64,000 nt of DNA from Roseateles amylovorans (GTDB lineage: Bacteria > Pseudomonadota > Gammaproteobacteria > Burkholderiales > Burkholderiaceae_C), in assembly GCF_025398155.2 (NCBI RefSeq), contig NZ_CP104562.2:1674001-1738000 (forward strand). Reading direction: 5' to 3'. Below, one piece after another: positions 7,880 to 16,467 of this stretch. The translations under genes were made by a program, and so were the position numbers. The notes under the pieces were generated by a model, which saw only the letters and a program-made list of their open reading frames with translations, made no database searches and was not told where the DNA came from. Position 1 is the first letter of the stretch. Each line of letters opens with the position of its first letter.

Positions 7880-9343
7880 TCAGGCCCTGCGCTGATCCGG
7901 GCTCAACGCATCGGCTTCGGCCTGGTAGCGGCGCCGGGCCTGCTCGTCGCGCAGCTTGCGGGTCTGCAGCCGGGCCTGCCGGATCAGGTCGGTGGCGCTG
8001 AAGGCATCGCCTTCGTCGAGCGCATGGCGGGCCCAGAGCAGCAGGAAGGCGCAGCGCTGGTCCGCCGGAATCTGCGACTGCCGGGCGCGGCAGCCCGCCC
8101 AGCGCTGTGCCGCCAGGTCCGCATAGGAATCCGCAGGCAGCGGCAGGCCCTGCTCGGTGGCCAGGCGCTGCAAGGCCTCGAAGCGAAGTCCGCCGAGCGC
8201 CGCCAGACGCAGCAGGAAGATGGTGTTGAGCAGGGAGCTCCGGCCGAGTTGCCAGCGGGCGCAGATGGCGTCGCTCAGCAGCAGCCATCGCAGGGCGTCG
8301 GGCACGCCGGGGCCCTCGGCGCTGAGCAGGCCGGCCTCGGCCAGTTGGCCCAGGGTGTTGGACAGGTTGGCCGCACACACTTGCAGCGCATCCGGCAAAC
8401 CCGCGAGCGAGGCGGCGCGCAGCGCGTCACCCAGGCTGGCAATGGACTGCGCCGCCAGGGCAGCGTCGCCGCGGGTGACGGCGAGCTCGCGCAGCACGAT
8501 GCCGCGCAGGTTGCCGTGATCGCCGCGCAGCGTCGGGTCCTGGGCCAAGGCCGCGGGTGGGATCTCGTCGAGCTTGGCCAGCGCGGCGGCGGGCTGGCCC
8601 AGGCTGCCGTACCAATGCCAGGCGCCGAGGATGGCCAGCTTGGCCCGCAACGGCGGGCGTTCCGTGGCGGGCAGCCGTGCGTCATTGACGGTCTGCGCCA
8701 GCTCGCGCAGTTCGTCCTGGAGGGCCGCCCAGTCGCCCAGTCGACGGGCAATGCGGGCGCGGCGCAGTGCCAGCGCTGCCGCCGCCACGAGATCCTCGGC
8801 CGGCACATGCGCCGAGGCCTGCTGCAGGGCCAGTCGGGCGGGATAGAGCTCGCCGCGGTCGAGGAGGAAATCGGCGCGGGCCAGTGCCTCCGCATAAGCG
8901 AGCGGCAACAGGGCACTGGCCACCCGCGGCTGCACGGCGCGCTGCTGGCCCAGCCATTCGGCCAGGGCCGGGCCTTGCGCCGGGCGACCGTTCTCCAGTT
9001 CAAAGTGACAGGCGCTCAGCGGATCGGCTGCCAGCCAGAAGGGTCCGCTGCTGCGTGCGCGGGCAGCGATCAGGCCGTCCAGCGGGCTGGCCTCGAGCAA
9101 GGCCAGGGCGCGCCACACCTGGGTGCGATGCAGCTCCGCCATGCCGACCATCCGGGCGCAGAGATCGGCGCGGGTGCAGGGACTGTCCACCCGTGCCAGG
9201 CCTTGCTCGTGGGCCTGAAGCAAGGCGCCGAGCAGACGCGGGAGCAGACGGCTTCGCAGCAGCGCGCCGCCGTCGACAAGCACGCCCGCCGGGGACAGGA
9301 CGACCCGGAAGGCGGCGGGGGCAGAGGGGATTCGGGAAGCCAT
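7880..9343 (-). CDS. Large helical protein with possible N-terminal winged helix; function unknown
   Basis: A 487-residue Ala/Leu/Arg-rich protein that I do not recognise. Residues about 38-75 (TRADLCARMVGMAELHRTQVWRA, split by charged turns) could form a winged helix-turn-helix. The remaining 400 residues are amphipathic helices with repeated A-L-A-R spacing, as in TPR-like signal-sensing domains, so a regulator of the MalT/AfsR type without an ATPase is one guess. There is no signal peptide or membrane segment, so it should be cytoplasmic. It lies 173 bp upstream of the beta-lactamase on the same strand. The start at 9343 lacks a clear ribosome-binding site. Coding is supported by length and codon use; the rest is inference. 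Confidence 0.7.
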   Translation of the reverse strand: MASRIPSAPAAFRVVLSPAGVLVDGGALLRSRLLPRLLGALLQAHEQGLARVDSPCTRADLCARMVGMAELHRTQVWRALALLEASPLDGLIAARARSSGPFWLAADPLSACHFELENGRPAQGPALAEWLGQQRAVQPRVASALLPLAYAEALARADFLLDRGELYPARLALQQASAHVPAEDLVAAAALALRRARIARRLGDWAALQDELRELAQTVNDARLPATERPPLRAKLAILGAWHWYGSLGQPAAALAKLDEIPPAALAQDPTLRGDHGNLRGIVLRELAVTRGDAALAAQSIASLGDALRAASLAGLPDALQVCAANLSNTLGQLAEAGLLSAEGPGVPDALRWLLLSDAICARWQLGRSSLLNTIFLLRLAALGGLRFEALQRLATEQGLPLPADSYADLAAQRWAGCRARQSQIPADQRCAFLLLWARHALDEGDAFSATDLIRQARLQTRKLRDEQARRRYQAEADALSPDQRRA

Positions 9344-9400
9344 CGGCGGCCGATTGTGCGCGCGGGTGAATCCGAGATCTTCGTGCAGTTGGCGTAACGC

Positions 9401-9452
9401 GCGTTACGGCCAGGCGTTACGACCAGACGTTGCGACCAGACGTTGCGACCCA
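9401..9452. repeat. 13-bp tandem array, four units; rest of gap 9344-9643
   Basis: Four 13-mers: GCGTTACGGCCAG, GCGTTACGACCAG, ACGTTGCGACCAG and ACGTTGCGACCCA. Further right (about 9522-9556) CGATGCGA(C/G)TCAT appears twice and a third partial copy follows. The 300-bp gap between two minus-strand genes otherwise shows nothing I can name. The promoter of the gene that starts at 9343 must lie here. Confidence 0.85.
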
Positions 9453-9643
9453 GCCTCACGATCAGGCCTTCACCCCAATCAGGTCGCCCAGTCCTTCGGG
9501 CCCAGCCTGACGGACGAGCACGATGCGACTCATTCGATGCGAGTCATGCGATGCGCCTGCCGACGCCCATGACGGGGCACCTGACGGAGGCTGGGAAGGC
9601 GGTGCCGGAGGGCATTGATTGCGCGCGCGGCCTCCTGCTTGGC

Positions 9644-10015
9644 TCATCTGGGGGGTGCGCGACGTGCGGTGGGGTGGCCGTCGAGGGCCAGGCGCCAACC
9701 GGTGGCCTCCAGCCGGTCCTGCAGCGCCCGTCGGTCCAGGGTGTAGTGCAGCTCGGTTCCCTGCGGAACGCCGGCAACGGGGAGCCAGTCGTGCAGCAAC
9801 TGTCGGGCGCTGGCGAGGTCGTTCGTCTCGATGTCAACCCGCAGGAAGGCCAGGGGGCGCATCTGGCCGGGCGGCGCATCGCCCAGGGACTCGCCCCAGC
9901 CGATCACCGTGCCGGCGCCGGCCTGGCGCAGGGCGCCGTCCAGTCGATCCTCCCATTGGTGATCGCGGGGCAGCGCATGGGTGGGCAGCTTCAGATAGAT
10001 GAATGCGGTGACCAT
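9644..10015 (-). CDS. Small conserved-looking cytoplasmic protein, function unknown
   Basis: A 123-residue protein with alternating strands and helices (VTAFIYLKLPTHALPRD at the start, MRPLAFLRVDIETNDLASA in the middle) resembling a ferredoxin-like alpha/beta fold. The LxVDIETNDLASARQLLHDWL segment and the ELHYTL strand suggest a dimeric alpha-beta barrel-like domain. No catalytic motif stands out. It ends with a basic tail. It stands alone, with the next plus-strand gene diverging at 10121. Coding is likely from composition and structure pattern; no function assigned. Confidence 0.6.
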   Translation of the reverse strand: MVTAFIYLKLPTHALPRDHQWEDRLDGALRQAGAGTVIGWGESLGDAPPGQMRPLAFLRVDIETNDLASARQLLHDWLPVAGVPQGTELHYTLDRRALQDRLEATGWRLALDGHPTARRAPPR

Positions 10016-10120
10016 GGTCGTCGATTGTGCGTCGGCGTTCGGTAGCGTCGAGCCACCGTGCTGGGTTTTCAGGTGCGCGGCTTGCCATGACCGGGGGATC
10101 CAACTGCAAGGGAGACGGTG

Positions 10121-11149
10121 ATGGTGTCAAACGAAGCCTGGTACGGCGGTGACGCGGGCGGCGCTCGGTCGCTCGGCACGCCGTCGGCGGTGTCATGGGC
10201 GGCGATCTTCGCGGGGGCTGCAGCGGCGGCGGCGTTGTCGCTGATCCTGTTGTTGCTCGGCGCGGGGCTGGGCCTGTCGGCCACGTCGCCGTGGGCCGGC
10301 GAGGGCATGGGCGCAGCGGCCATGGGCGTCACCGGCATCGTCTGGCTGGCGTTCACCCAGATCGCGGCGTCCGGGTTGGGCGGCTACCTGGCCGGCCGGC
10401 TTCGGGTGCGCTGGCGGGACACGGCGGCCGATGAGGTCCATTTCCGCGACACCGCGCACGGTCTGCTGACCTGGGCGGTGGCGACCTTGGCGACCGCGGC
10501 GGTGCTGAGTGCCTCGGTGGCTGGCATTGCGAAGATCGGCACGCAGGCGGCGGCCGTCGTGGCCGGCGGCACCGCTGCCGCTGCGGGCGCGGTGACCACG
10601 GGCATGCCATCGAAGGAGGGGGCAGGCCTTGGCACCTCGTCTTCCACAGGGGCGGGTGACTTCGCGGACCTGGGCTATTTCGTCGACGGCATGTTGCGTC
10701 GTGACCCGGCGGCCACCGGCGCCACGGGGAATGCATCCACCGCACCCGCCGCCTCCAACGGGAACGCGGTGGCGCCGAATCCCGACACGCTGCGCGCGGC
10801 GCCGGATGTCGCCACGGGCGCGACTGCGTCGGAGCTGGGCCGTCTGGTGGCCCGGGCGCTGCGACAGGACGGTGTGCTGTCGCCGGAGGACACGCGCCAG
10901 GCCGGGGCCATCGTGTCCCAGCGGACCGGCCTGTCGCAGGCCGAGGCTGAGAAGCGCGTGACCGACGGCCTCACCCGTGCCCGGACCGAGTTGCAAGCGG
11001 CGCAAGCCAAGGCCCGCGAGGCGGCTGACGCGGCCCGCAAGGCCGCGTTGCAGACGGCGCTGTGGATGTTCGTGGCGCTGCTGATCGGCGCGTTCTCCGC
11101 CAGTTGGTTCGCCACCGTGGGCGGGCGGCAGCGGGACCGCGTCGAGTGA
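10121..11149 (+). CDS. Ala-rich integral membrane protein (PhnA-like/YrzE-like), function unknown
   Basis: A 342-residue protein. Residues about 20-45, 58-82 and 103-130 are long Ala/Gly/Leu membrane helices. A low-complexity periplasmic or cytoplasmic stretch (about 135-270) comes next, then an Ala/Arg/Glu coiled segment (KAREAADAARKAALQ), and a last membrane helix near 310-330. The pattern resembles conserved hypothetical membrane proteins of Rhizobiales and Burkholderiales sometimes labelled PhnA-like. I chose the ATG at 10121 because AAGGGAG lies 6 bases upstream; a GTG sits three bases before it. A 23-residue membrane protein gene follows at 11278, a pairing that may be functional. Confidence 0.7.
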   Translation: MVSNEAWYGGDAGGARSLGTPSAVSWAAIFAGAAAAAALSLILLLLGAGLGLSATSPWAGEGMGAAAMGVTGIVWLAFTQIAASGLGGYLAGRLRVRWRDTAADEVHFRDTAHGLLTWAVATLATAAVLSASVAGIAKIGTQAAAVVAGGTAAAAGAVTTGMPSKEGAGLGTSSSTGAGDFADLGYFVDGMLRRDPAATGATGNASTAPAASNGNAVAPNPDTLRAAPDVATGATASELGRLVARALRQDGVLSPEDTRQAGAIVSQRTGLSQAEAEKRVTDGLTRARTELQAAQAKAREAADAARKAALQTALWMFVALLIGAFSASWFATVGGRQRDRVE

Positions 11150-11277
11150 TGGACGGCGGAGATTGCATCGTCGATCTCCGCTTTTTCTTGGCGCTAAAGG
11201 GGGGCGACCTGGTGCAGGCGATGGCACGCGGTCAGCCCGACAGAGGCAGAAATTTTCACCGATCCAAGGAGATTCAG

Positions 11278-11349
11278 ATGCGATCCATCCTGCTTTACAT
11301 GCTGGGCGTGCCCATTCCGATCATCATCCTGATTGCCTTGTTCCGCTGA
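11278..11349 (+). CDS. 23-residue hydrophobic membrane microprotein
   Basis: A tiny gene: ATG at 11278 preceded by a perfect AAGGAG 6 bases upstream, stop at 11347-11349. The product starts MRSILLYMLGVP and continues as one hydrophobic helix (IPIIILIALF) ending in Arg, so it is a single-pass membrane peptide. The LGVPIPIII core resembles a short hypothetical protein I recall as widespread in proteobacteria. It follows the multi-pass membrane protein on the same strand with 128 bp between them. The ribosome-binding site and family-like sequence support it despite its length; its role is unknown. Confidence 0.75.
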   Translation: MRSILLYMLGVPIPIIILIALFR

Positions 11350-11539
11350 TCCGACCGGACGACGGGCGCCGCTCGGTCGTCTCTTCACCGGTCGCTCGGA
11401 AGGAGGCCGGCAAGCCGGCCATCTCCGCAAGAGTGCCGTCGCTGCGCTGGAGCCCCTTGCTTGGGTTTGACGCGGGGGGCGTTGACAGGTCGGGTGGTCT
11501 TGAGACCGCGCTATCGGACAGCGCGGCGTCTGGCAGGGC

Positions 11540-13006
11540 TCAGTACACCATGTCTCTCCGGATGGCGTCGAAGGAGCTGTTGTTGCGCGCGGCGTGGATC
11601 AATGCATCCGGGCAGGGACCGCGGGGAATGGCGTCAATAGGCCGAGGTAGATCCTCTGGAACGCCCCAGCCGTTTTGAGGTTTGCGGCCCTTGTCGTAAA
11701 TGTGCATGGCCGTTTGCATGGCTTTCGGATCGTCCCAGGCGATCCACCCGATCTCGTTTTTCATGAACGGGGACCGCCGAAGGTCATCCACCATTTCAAC
11801 CACGTTGCCAGGTCTCGTGTCGTAGCGCTTTTTCCTTCCTGGGACAGGCCCGCCGAAGCGAATGACCAAAGAGGCGATCAGCGAGCGAGCCTCTGCGGCG
11901 TGGTCCTGTGCGTTGTTCCGATGCCGCTCATCGGCGGCAAAGCGCTTCAGATGACCGCAGCGCTCCTCCAGTGCTTCGCCGATCCAGCTGTCGACGAACT
12001 CGCGCCGATCTCTGATGAAGCGCAGGCAGTCGTCGATGTAGGCGGTGCAGTCGCGCTGCGTCGTTGGCAGGTCGGGAAGGAAGAACTTTTGGACGGCCAG
12101 GGCTTCATCCTGCGTGCGACCTGCTGGAGGCCGGGACGAAACGGCCGTCGGAGGGAGACCGTCCGGCCCGTAATCAAGTGGACGGGCGAGCCCGGAGGAC
12201 ACTCGCGGCAGTTGCCGGTGGGTTGTCGGATCGATGACCGTCTGCTGACGCGATGAGGGATACAGACGGGTGCTCCAGGCTGCGGCGTGACGAGGTGGCG
12301 AGATCGGAACGGCCACTGGACTGGGGACGACGGGCGTCTCAGCGAGCATCTGTTTGCGTACCTCATCAAAGGGAATCTTCTTGCACGCCGCGTCAATGAG
12401 CGCGTCCGGGCAGGGACTGCGGTCGCCGTCGAGCATAGGGCTGATCGGACTTCCCCATCCGCCGCGTGGCTTCCAAGCCTGGTCGAACAGCACGGTCGCC
12501 TTGGCCAAGCCGTCCGGGTCATTCAGGTGGATCGGACGTGCTCGCTCGGCCAGGCACTTCACGCCGGAATCACTGAGCATTTCGACCATGTTGCCAGGCC
12601 TCGCGTTGTAGCCATTGATCTTCACCTTGCCAGGAGTGCCGAAGCGGACGACCAACGAGGCGACCAGCGACCGCGCTTCCTCGGCGCACTGCTGCGCAAG
12701 CCCCAGATCATGCGCACTGCCGGCGCGGTCCCTCAGGTAGGCGCAGCGCGCTTCCAGGTCCGGAGAAATTTCGGTCTTTGCCAGCGCGCGGTGCTGCTCC
12801 AGAAAGCGCAGGCAGGTGCCGATGTAGAGACTGCAACCCACGGCATGGGACGGCAGCGGCGGACAGAAGATGTGCTGGGCGGCCTCTTGTTCTGCGGCTG
12901 CGCAGCCTGGGTCATAGGCAATTTCGGCATGGCCGTTTGCGCTGATCAAGAAGGCTTCTGCACGGTTTGTTTCGGTGAAACCAGGGATGTCGTTGAGACG
13001 CGGCAC
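11540..13006 (-). CDS. Protein made of two copies of an unrecognised Cys-containing domain
   Basis: A 488-residue protein with an internal duplication: residues about 40-221 and 303-486 align along their length. Shared blocks are YI-x2-CLRF, E(A/E)RC, AEEARSLVASLVVRFG / AAEARSLIASLVIRFG, ARPGNMVEM / TRPGNVVEM, KP-x2-GWG-x-P and CPDALI-x-AA. The copies are joined by a Pro/Arg-rich linker. Conserved cysteines in matching places suggest a shared structural or catalytic role. There is no signal peptide or membrane helix. The GTG start at 13006 has GGAG 6 bases upstream. Base composition looks less GC-rich than neighbouring genes, hinting at transfer. It lies downstream of dnaE2 on the same strand but 108 bp away. 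I do not recognise the family; a secreted effector is only a guess. Confidence 0.75.
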   Translation of the reverse strand: MPRLNDIPGFTETNRAEAFLISANGHAEIAYDPGCAAAEQEAAQHIFCPPLPSHAVGCSLYIGTCLRFLEQHRALAKTEISPDLEARCAYLRDRAGSAHDLGLAQQCAEEARSLVASLVVRFGTPGKVKINGYNARPGNMVEMLSDSGVKCLAERARPIHLNDPDGLAKATVLFDQAWKPRGGWGSPISPMLDGDRSPCPDALIDAACKKIPFDEVRKQMLAETPVVPSPVAVPISPPRHAAAWSTRLYPSSRQQTVIDPTTHRQLPRVSSGLARPLDYGPDGLPPTAVSSRPPAGRTQDEALAVQKFFLPDLPTTQRDCTAYIDDCLRFIRDRREFVDSWIGEALEERCGHLKRFAADERHRNNAQDHAAEARSLIASLVIRFGGPVPGRKKRYDTRPGNVVEMVDDLRRSPFMKNEIGWIAWDDPKAMQTAMHIYDKGRKPQNGWGVPEDLPRPIDAIPRGPCPDALIHAARNNSSFDAIRRDMVY

Positions 13007-13114
13007 GGTGAGCTCCGATGCGAGGGAGCGATGTCAGTGAGAGGTTGGGCTGTGCTGTTCGGCGGCGAACAGCATGACCTTCCGTGCAGGGGCGGATGGC
13101 TTCCTACGCTGACC

Positions 13115-16100
13115 TCAATGGAAATCCCGACTCTCCGTCCTCAATCGCCCCAGCAGCGGGGTCAGGTCTTCCAGGTGTCCGGCGATGAGGTTGCGCACCT
13201 CGCCGTGACGCTGCCATCGTCCCCGAACGCCCATCAGGCGCGCATTCAACATCACCTGGCGTTGCCGCTGCCACAGCGCGCGATGCACGATGACCTGGAT
13301 GTCCCCGCTCTCATCCTCCAGCGAGATGAAGACGGTGCCCTTCGCCGTGGCCGGCTGCTGCTTGACGGTGACGATGCCGCAGCCTCGCACCGGTCGGCCG
13401 TCCGGCGAATCGTCCAGTTCCGCCGCGCTCATCCAGCGGTGCTCGCGCAGCCAGGGGCGCAACAGCGCCAGCGGATGGCTGCGCAGCGTCAGCCCCAGCG
13501 AGGCATAGTCGAACACAATCTCCTCACCCTCCGGGGCATGCGGCAGCTCCAGGAAGTCCTCCTGCACCGGCGCATGGCGCAGCAGCGGCGGGGGCGCATG
13601 CTGGGCGGCCGCGTCCCACATCTGCTGGCGTCGATGACCGCTGATGCTGGCCAGCGCATCCCCGGCGGCCAGCATCGTCATCTGCTGCTGGTTCAGGCCG
13701 GTGCGGCGGGCCAGGTCTTCGGAATCATTGAACGGTCCTTGCCGTCGCGCCTCGCAGATCAGTGCCGCAGACTGTCGCTGCAGTCCCTTGATCAGTCGAA
13801 GACCGAGGCGCACCGCGACCGTCGGCGGCGCTTCGGGATCGACCGCCGCATCGGCCTCCAGGAACGGGTCGTCGATGTCTTCGGGGATTTCTTCGGGGAT
13901 GTCCTCGGCGGCATCCGTACCCGCACCCGAAGCTGAACCCGAACCGGCAGCGACATCCGCATCCGCACCACGCCGCGTGCTGCGGATGATGCGGCCATCC
14001 TCGCGTTCCAGCGTGCAGTCCCAATCGCTGTGCATCACATCGGGGGGGCGAACGATCACGCGGTGGCGTCGGGCGTCCTGCACCAGTTGGCTGGGGGAGT
14101 AGAAGCCCAGCGGCTGTGAATTCAGCATGCCGGCCAGGAACTCCGCCGGCCGGTGGCATTTGAGCCAGCAGCTGGTGTAGACCAGCAGGGCGAAAGAGGC
14201 GGCATGGGATTCCGGAAAACCGTACTCCGAGAAGCCCTTGATCTGCTCGAAGATCTGTTCGGCAAAGGCCTTGTCGTAGCCGCGCGAGGTCATGCCGTCG
14301 ACGATCTTGTCGTAGTACTTCTGCAGGCCGCCCTTGCGCTTCCAGGCCGCCATCGAGCGCCGCAGATCGTCCGCCTCGCCGCCGCTGAACCCGGCGGCCA
14401 CCATCGCGATCTGCATCACCTGTTCCTGGAACACCGGCACCCCCAGCGTGCGCTCCAGCACCACCTTCAAGGCCGCACTGGGATAGACCACCGGCTCGAG
14501 CTTCTGCCGGCGTTGCAGATAGGGATGCACCATGCCGCCCTGGATCGGTCCGGGCCGCACGATCGCCACCTCGATCACCAGGTCGTAGAAACACTCGGGC
14601 TTGAGTCGCGGCAGCATGCTGCGCTGAGCGCGGCTCTCAATCTGGAAGACGCCAATGGTGTCGGCGCTCTGGATCATCTTGTAGGTGGCCCGGTCCTCCT
14701 TCGGAATGTCCTGCATCTCGAACGGATAGCGCTGCCGCTTGCTGATGAGGTCCAGCGTCTTGCGGATTGCGGTGAGCATGCCCAGTCCCAGCACATCCAC
14801 CTTCAGCAGACCGACCGCATCCAGATCGTCCTTGTCCCATTCGATCACGGTGCGGTCCGGCATCGAGGCGTTCTCCACCGGCACCATGCGTGTCAGCGGG
14901 CCCTGCGTCAGCACAAAGCCGCCCGGATGCTGCGACAGATGGCGCGGGAATCCCAGCAGCTCCTTGGTCAGGCTCAGCAACTGGCGCACTGCGAGGTCCT
15001 GCAGGTCCAGGCCGACCTCGCGCAGCCGGTCCGCATCGATCTCATCGCCGTCCCACCACTGGTGGTTGCTGCACAGCGCATCCAGCGCCTCGGGATCGAA
15101 ACCCAATGCCTTGCCGACGTCGCGCAGCGCGCTCTTGACCCGGTAGGAGATGACCACGGCCGCCAGCGCGGCCCGCTCGCGGGTGTACTTGCGGTAGAGG
15201 TACTGGATGACCTCCTCGCGGCGCTCGTGCTCGAAGTCGATGTCGATGTCCGGCGGCTCGTTGCGTTCCTTGCTGATGAAGCGCTCGAACAGCACCTGCA
15301 GCCGCGACGGGTCGACCTCGGTCACGCCGTTGCAATAGCAGACCACCGAGTTGGCCGCGCTGCCGCGTCCCTGGCAGAGGATGCCCTGCGAGCGCGCGAA
15401 CTGGACGATGTCGGCCACGGTGAGGAAGTAGTGCTCATAGTGCAGTTCCTCGATCAGGCTGAGTTCGCGTTCGATCTGCTCGCTCACCGTGGCGGGAATG
15501 CCGTCGGGCCAGCGTCGGCCCGCGCCCTCGTAGGTCAGTCGACGCAGATGGCTGCTGGGGGTCTGGCCCTCGGGCACCACCTCCGACGGATAGCGATAGC
15601 GCAGTTCATCCAGCGTGAAGTCACAGGCGGCCGCCACCCGCAGCGTCTCGGCCAGCAGATCGGCGGGGAAGCACAGCGCCAGCCGTTGGCGATGACGCAG
15701 ATGGCGTTCGGCATTGCGGTCCAGCGCCTGACCGCACTCGGTCAGCGGCTGGCACAGCCGGGTGGCGGTCAGCACATCCTGCAGCGGCTTGCGGCTGCGC
15801 ACATGCATGAGCACATCCCCCACGGCCACCAGCGGGATTTCGGTCAGCGCATGGACCTCGCGCAGTCGCATCAGGCGGATTTCGTCATCCACCCGCCGCG
15901 GCAGGTCCACGCCCAGCCAGCAGCGCCCCATGAAGCGCGACAGCAGCCAGCGTGACAGCGCCAGCAATTGCGCCGGGCTGGCATGGCGGTCCGGACAGGC
16001 GATGACCACGCAGTCGTCCAGCGCCTGCGGGCCGATGTCGTCCAGGGTGCAGTGGTAGGTGCCTTTCTCGCTGGCGCGCCGAAGCCGCGAGATCAACTGG

Positions 16101-16453
16101 CAGAGGTTGCCGTAGCCGTTGAGATTGCAGACCAGCACGACCAGGGTGAAAGGCCAGTCGCCCTGGATCTGGAACTGGCTGCCGACCAGCAGCTTGAGGC
16201 CCTTGGCCTTGGCCGCGACATGGGCCCGCACCATGCCGGCCATGGTGCATTCATCGGTGATAGCGAGCGCCTGATAGCCCAGTTCCAGCGCGCGATCGAC
16301 CAGCTCCTCCGGCCAGCTCGCCCCTTGCAGGAAACTGAAGTTGCTGAGGCAGCGCAGCTCGGCATAGGCCGGCAGTGGCGTGCTGCCGGCACCACCGCAG
16401 GCACCGCCGGGACGGCGGTCGCGAGCGCGATCGGTCTGGGGATCGGAGGCCAT
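13115..16453 (-). CDS. dnaE2: Error-prone DNA polymerase DnaE2 (ImuC)
   Basis: A 1112-residue C-family polymerase. The N-terminal PHP domain begins at about residue 28 (RCLSNFSFLQGAS). The palm carries the catalytic acidic motif PPDIDIDFEHERREE. The GRGSAANSVVCYCNGVTEVD motif, the HhH region and the OB-fold near the C-terminus (GIVTVKQQPATAKGTVFISL) follow the DnaE2 rather than DnaE1 pattern. DnaE2 performs translesion synthesis with ImuB during the SOS response. It is the last gene of imuA-imuB-dnaE2, 14 bp after imuB. A low-complexity insert near residues 840-875 (EDIPEEIPEDIDD) is encoded by 12-bp tandem units and is not typical of the family. Confidence 0.95.
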   Translation of the reverse strand: MASDPQTDRARDRRPGGACGGAGSTPLPAYAELRCLSNFSFLQGASWPEELVDRALELGYQALAITDECTMAGMVRAHVAAKAKGLKLLVGSQFQIQGDWPFTLVVLVCNLNGYGNLCQLISRLRRASEKGTYHCTLDDIGPQALDDCVVIACPDRHASPAQLLALSRWLLSRFMGRCWLGVDLPRRVDDEIRLMRLREVHALTEIPLVAVGDVLMHVRSRKPLQDVLTATRLCQPLTECGQALDRNAERHLRHRQRLALCFPADLLAETLRVAAACDFTLDELRYRYPSEVVPEGQTPSSHLRRLTYEGAGRRWPDGIPATVSEQIERELSLIEELHYEHYFLTVADIVQFARSQGILCQGRGSAANSVVCYCNGVTEVDPSRLQVLFERFISKERNEPPDIDIDFEHERREEVIQYLYRKYTRERAALAAVVISYRVKSALRDVGKALGFDPEALDALCSNHQWWDGDEIDADRLREVGLDLQDLAVRQLLSLTKELLGFPRHLSQHPGGFVLTQGPLTRMVPVENASMPDRTVIEWDKDDLDAVGLLKVDVLGLGMLTAIRKTLDLISKRQRYPFEMQDIPKEDRATYKMIQSADTIGVFQIESRAQRSMLPRLKPECFYDLVIEVAIVRPGPIQGGMVHPYLQRRQKLEPVVYPSAALKVVLERTLGVPVFQEQVMQIAMVAAGFSGGEADDLRRSMAAWKRKGGLQKYYDKIVDGMTSRGYDKAFAEQIFEQIKGFSEYGFPESHAASFALLVYTSCWLKCHRPAEFLAGMLNSQPLGFYSPSQLVQDARRHRVIVRPPDVMHSDWDCTLEREDGRIIRSTRRGADADVAAGSGSASGAGTDAAEDIPEEIPEDIDDPFLEADAAVDPEAPPTVAVRLGLRLIKGLQRQSAALICEARRQGPFNDSEDLARRTGLNQQQMTMLAAGDALASISGHRRQQMWDAAAQHAPPPLLRHAPVQEDFLELPHAPEGEEIVFDYASLGLTLRSHPLALLRPWLREHRWMSAAELDDSPDGRPVRGCGIVTVKQQPATAKGTVFISLEDESGDIQVIVHRALWQRQRQVMLNARLMGVRGRWQRHGEVRNLIAGHLEDLTPLLGRLRTESRDFH

Positions 16454-16467
16454 GGTTCGGGCCCGTC

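Noticed and set aside
7707..8378. N-terminal extension of the beta-lactamase
   Set aside because: The added 224 residues overlap the upstream gene, and a lipoprotein signal starts at 7706.
14153..15955. 600-codon plus-strand frame across dnaE2
   Set aside because: Low-complexity Gln/His/Leu translation with no motif, antisense to a clear DnaE2.
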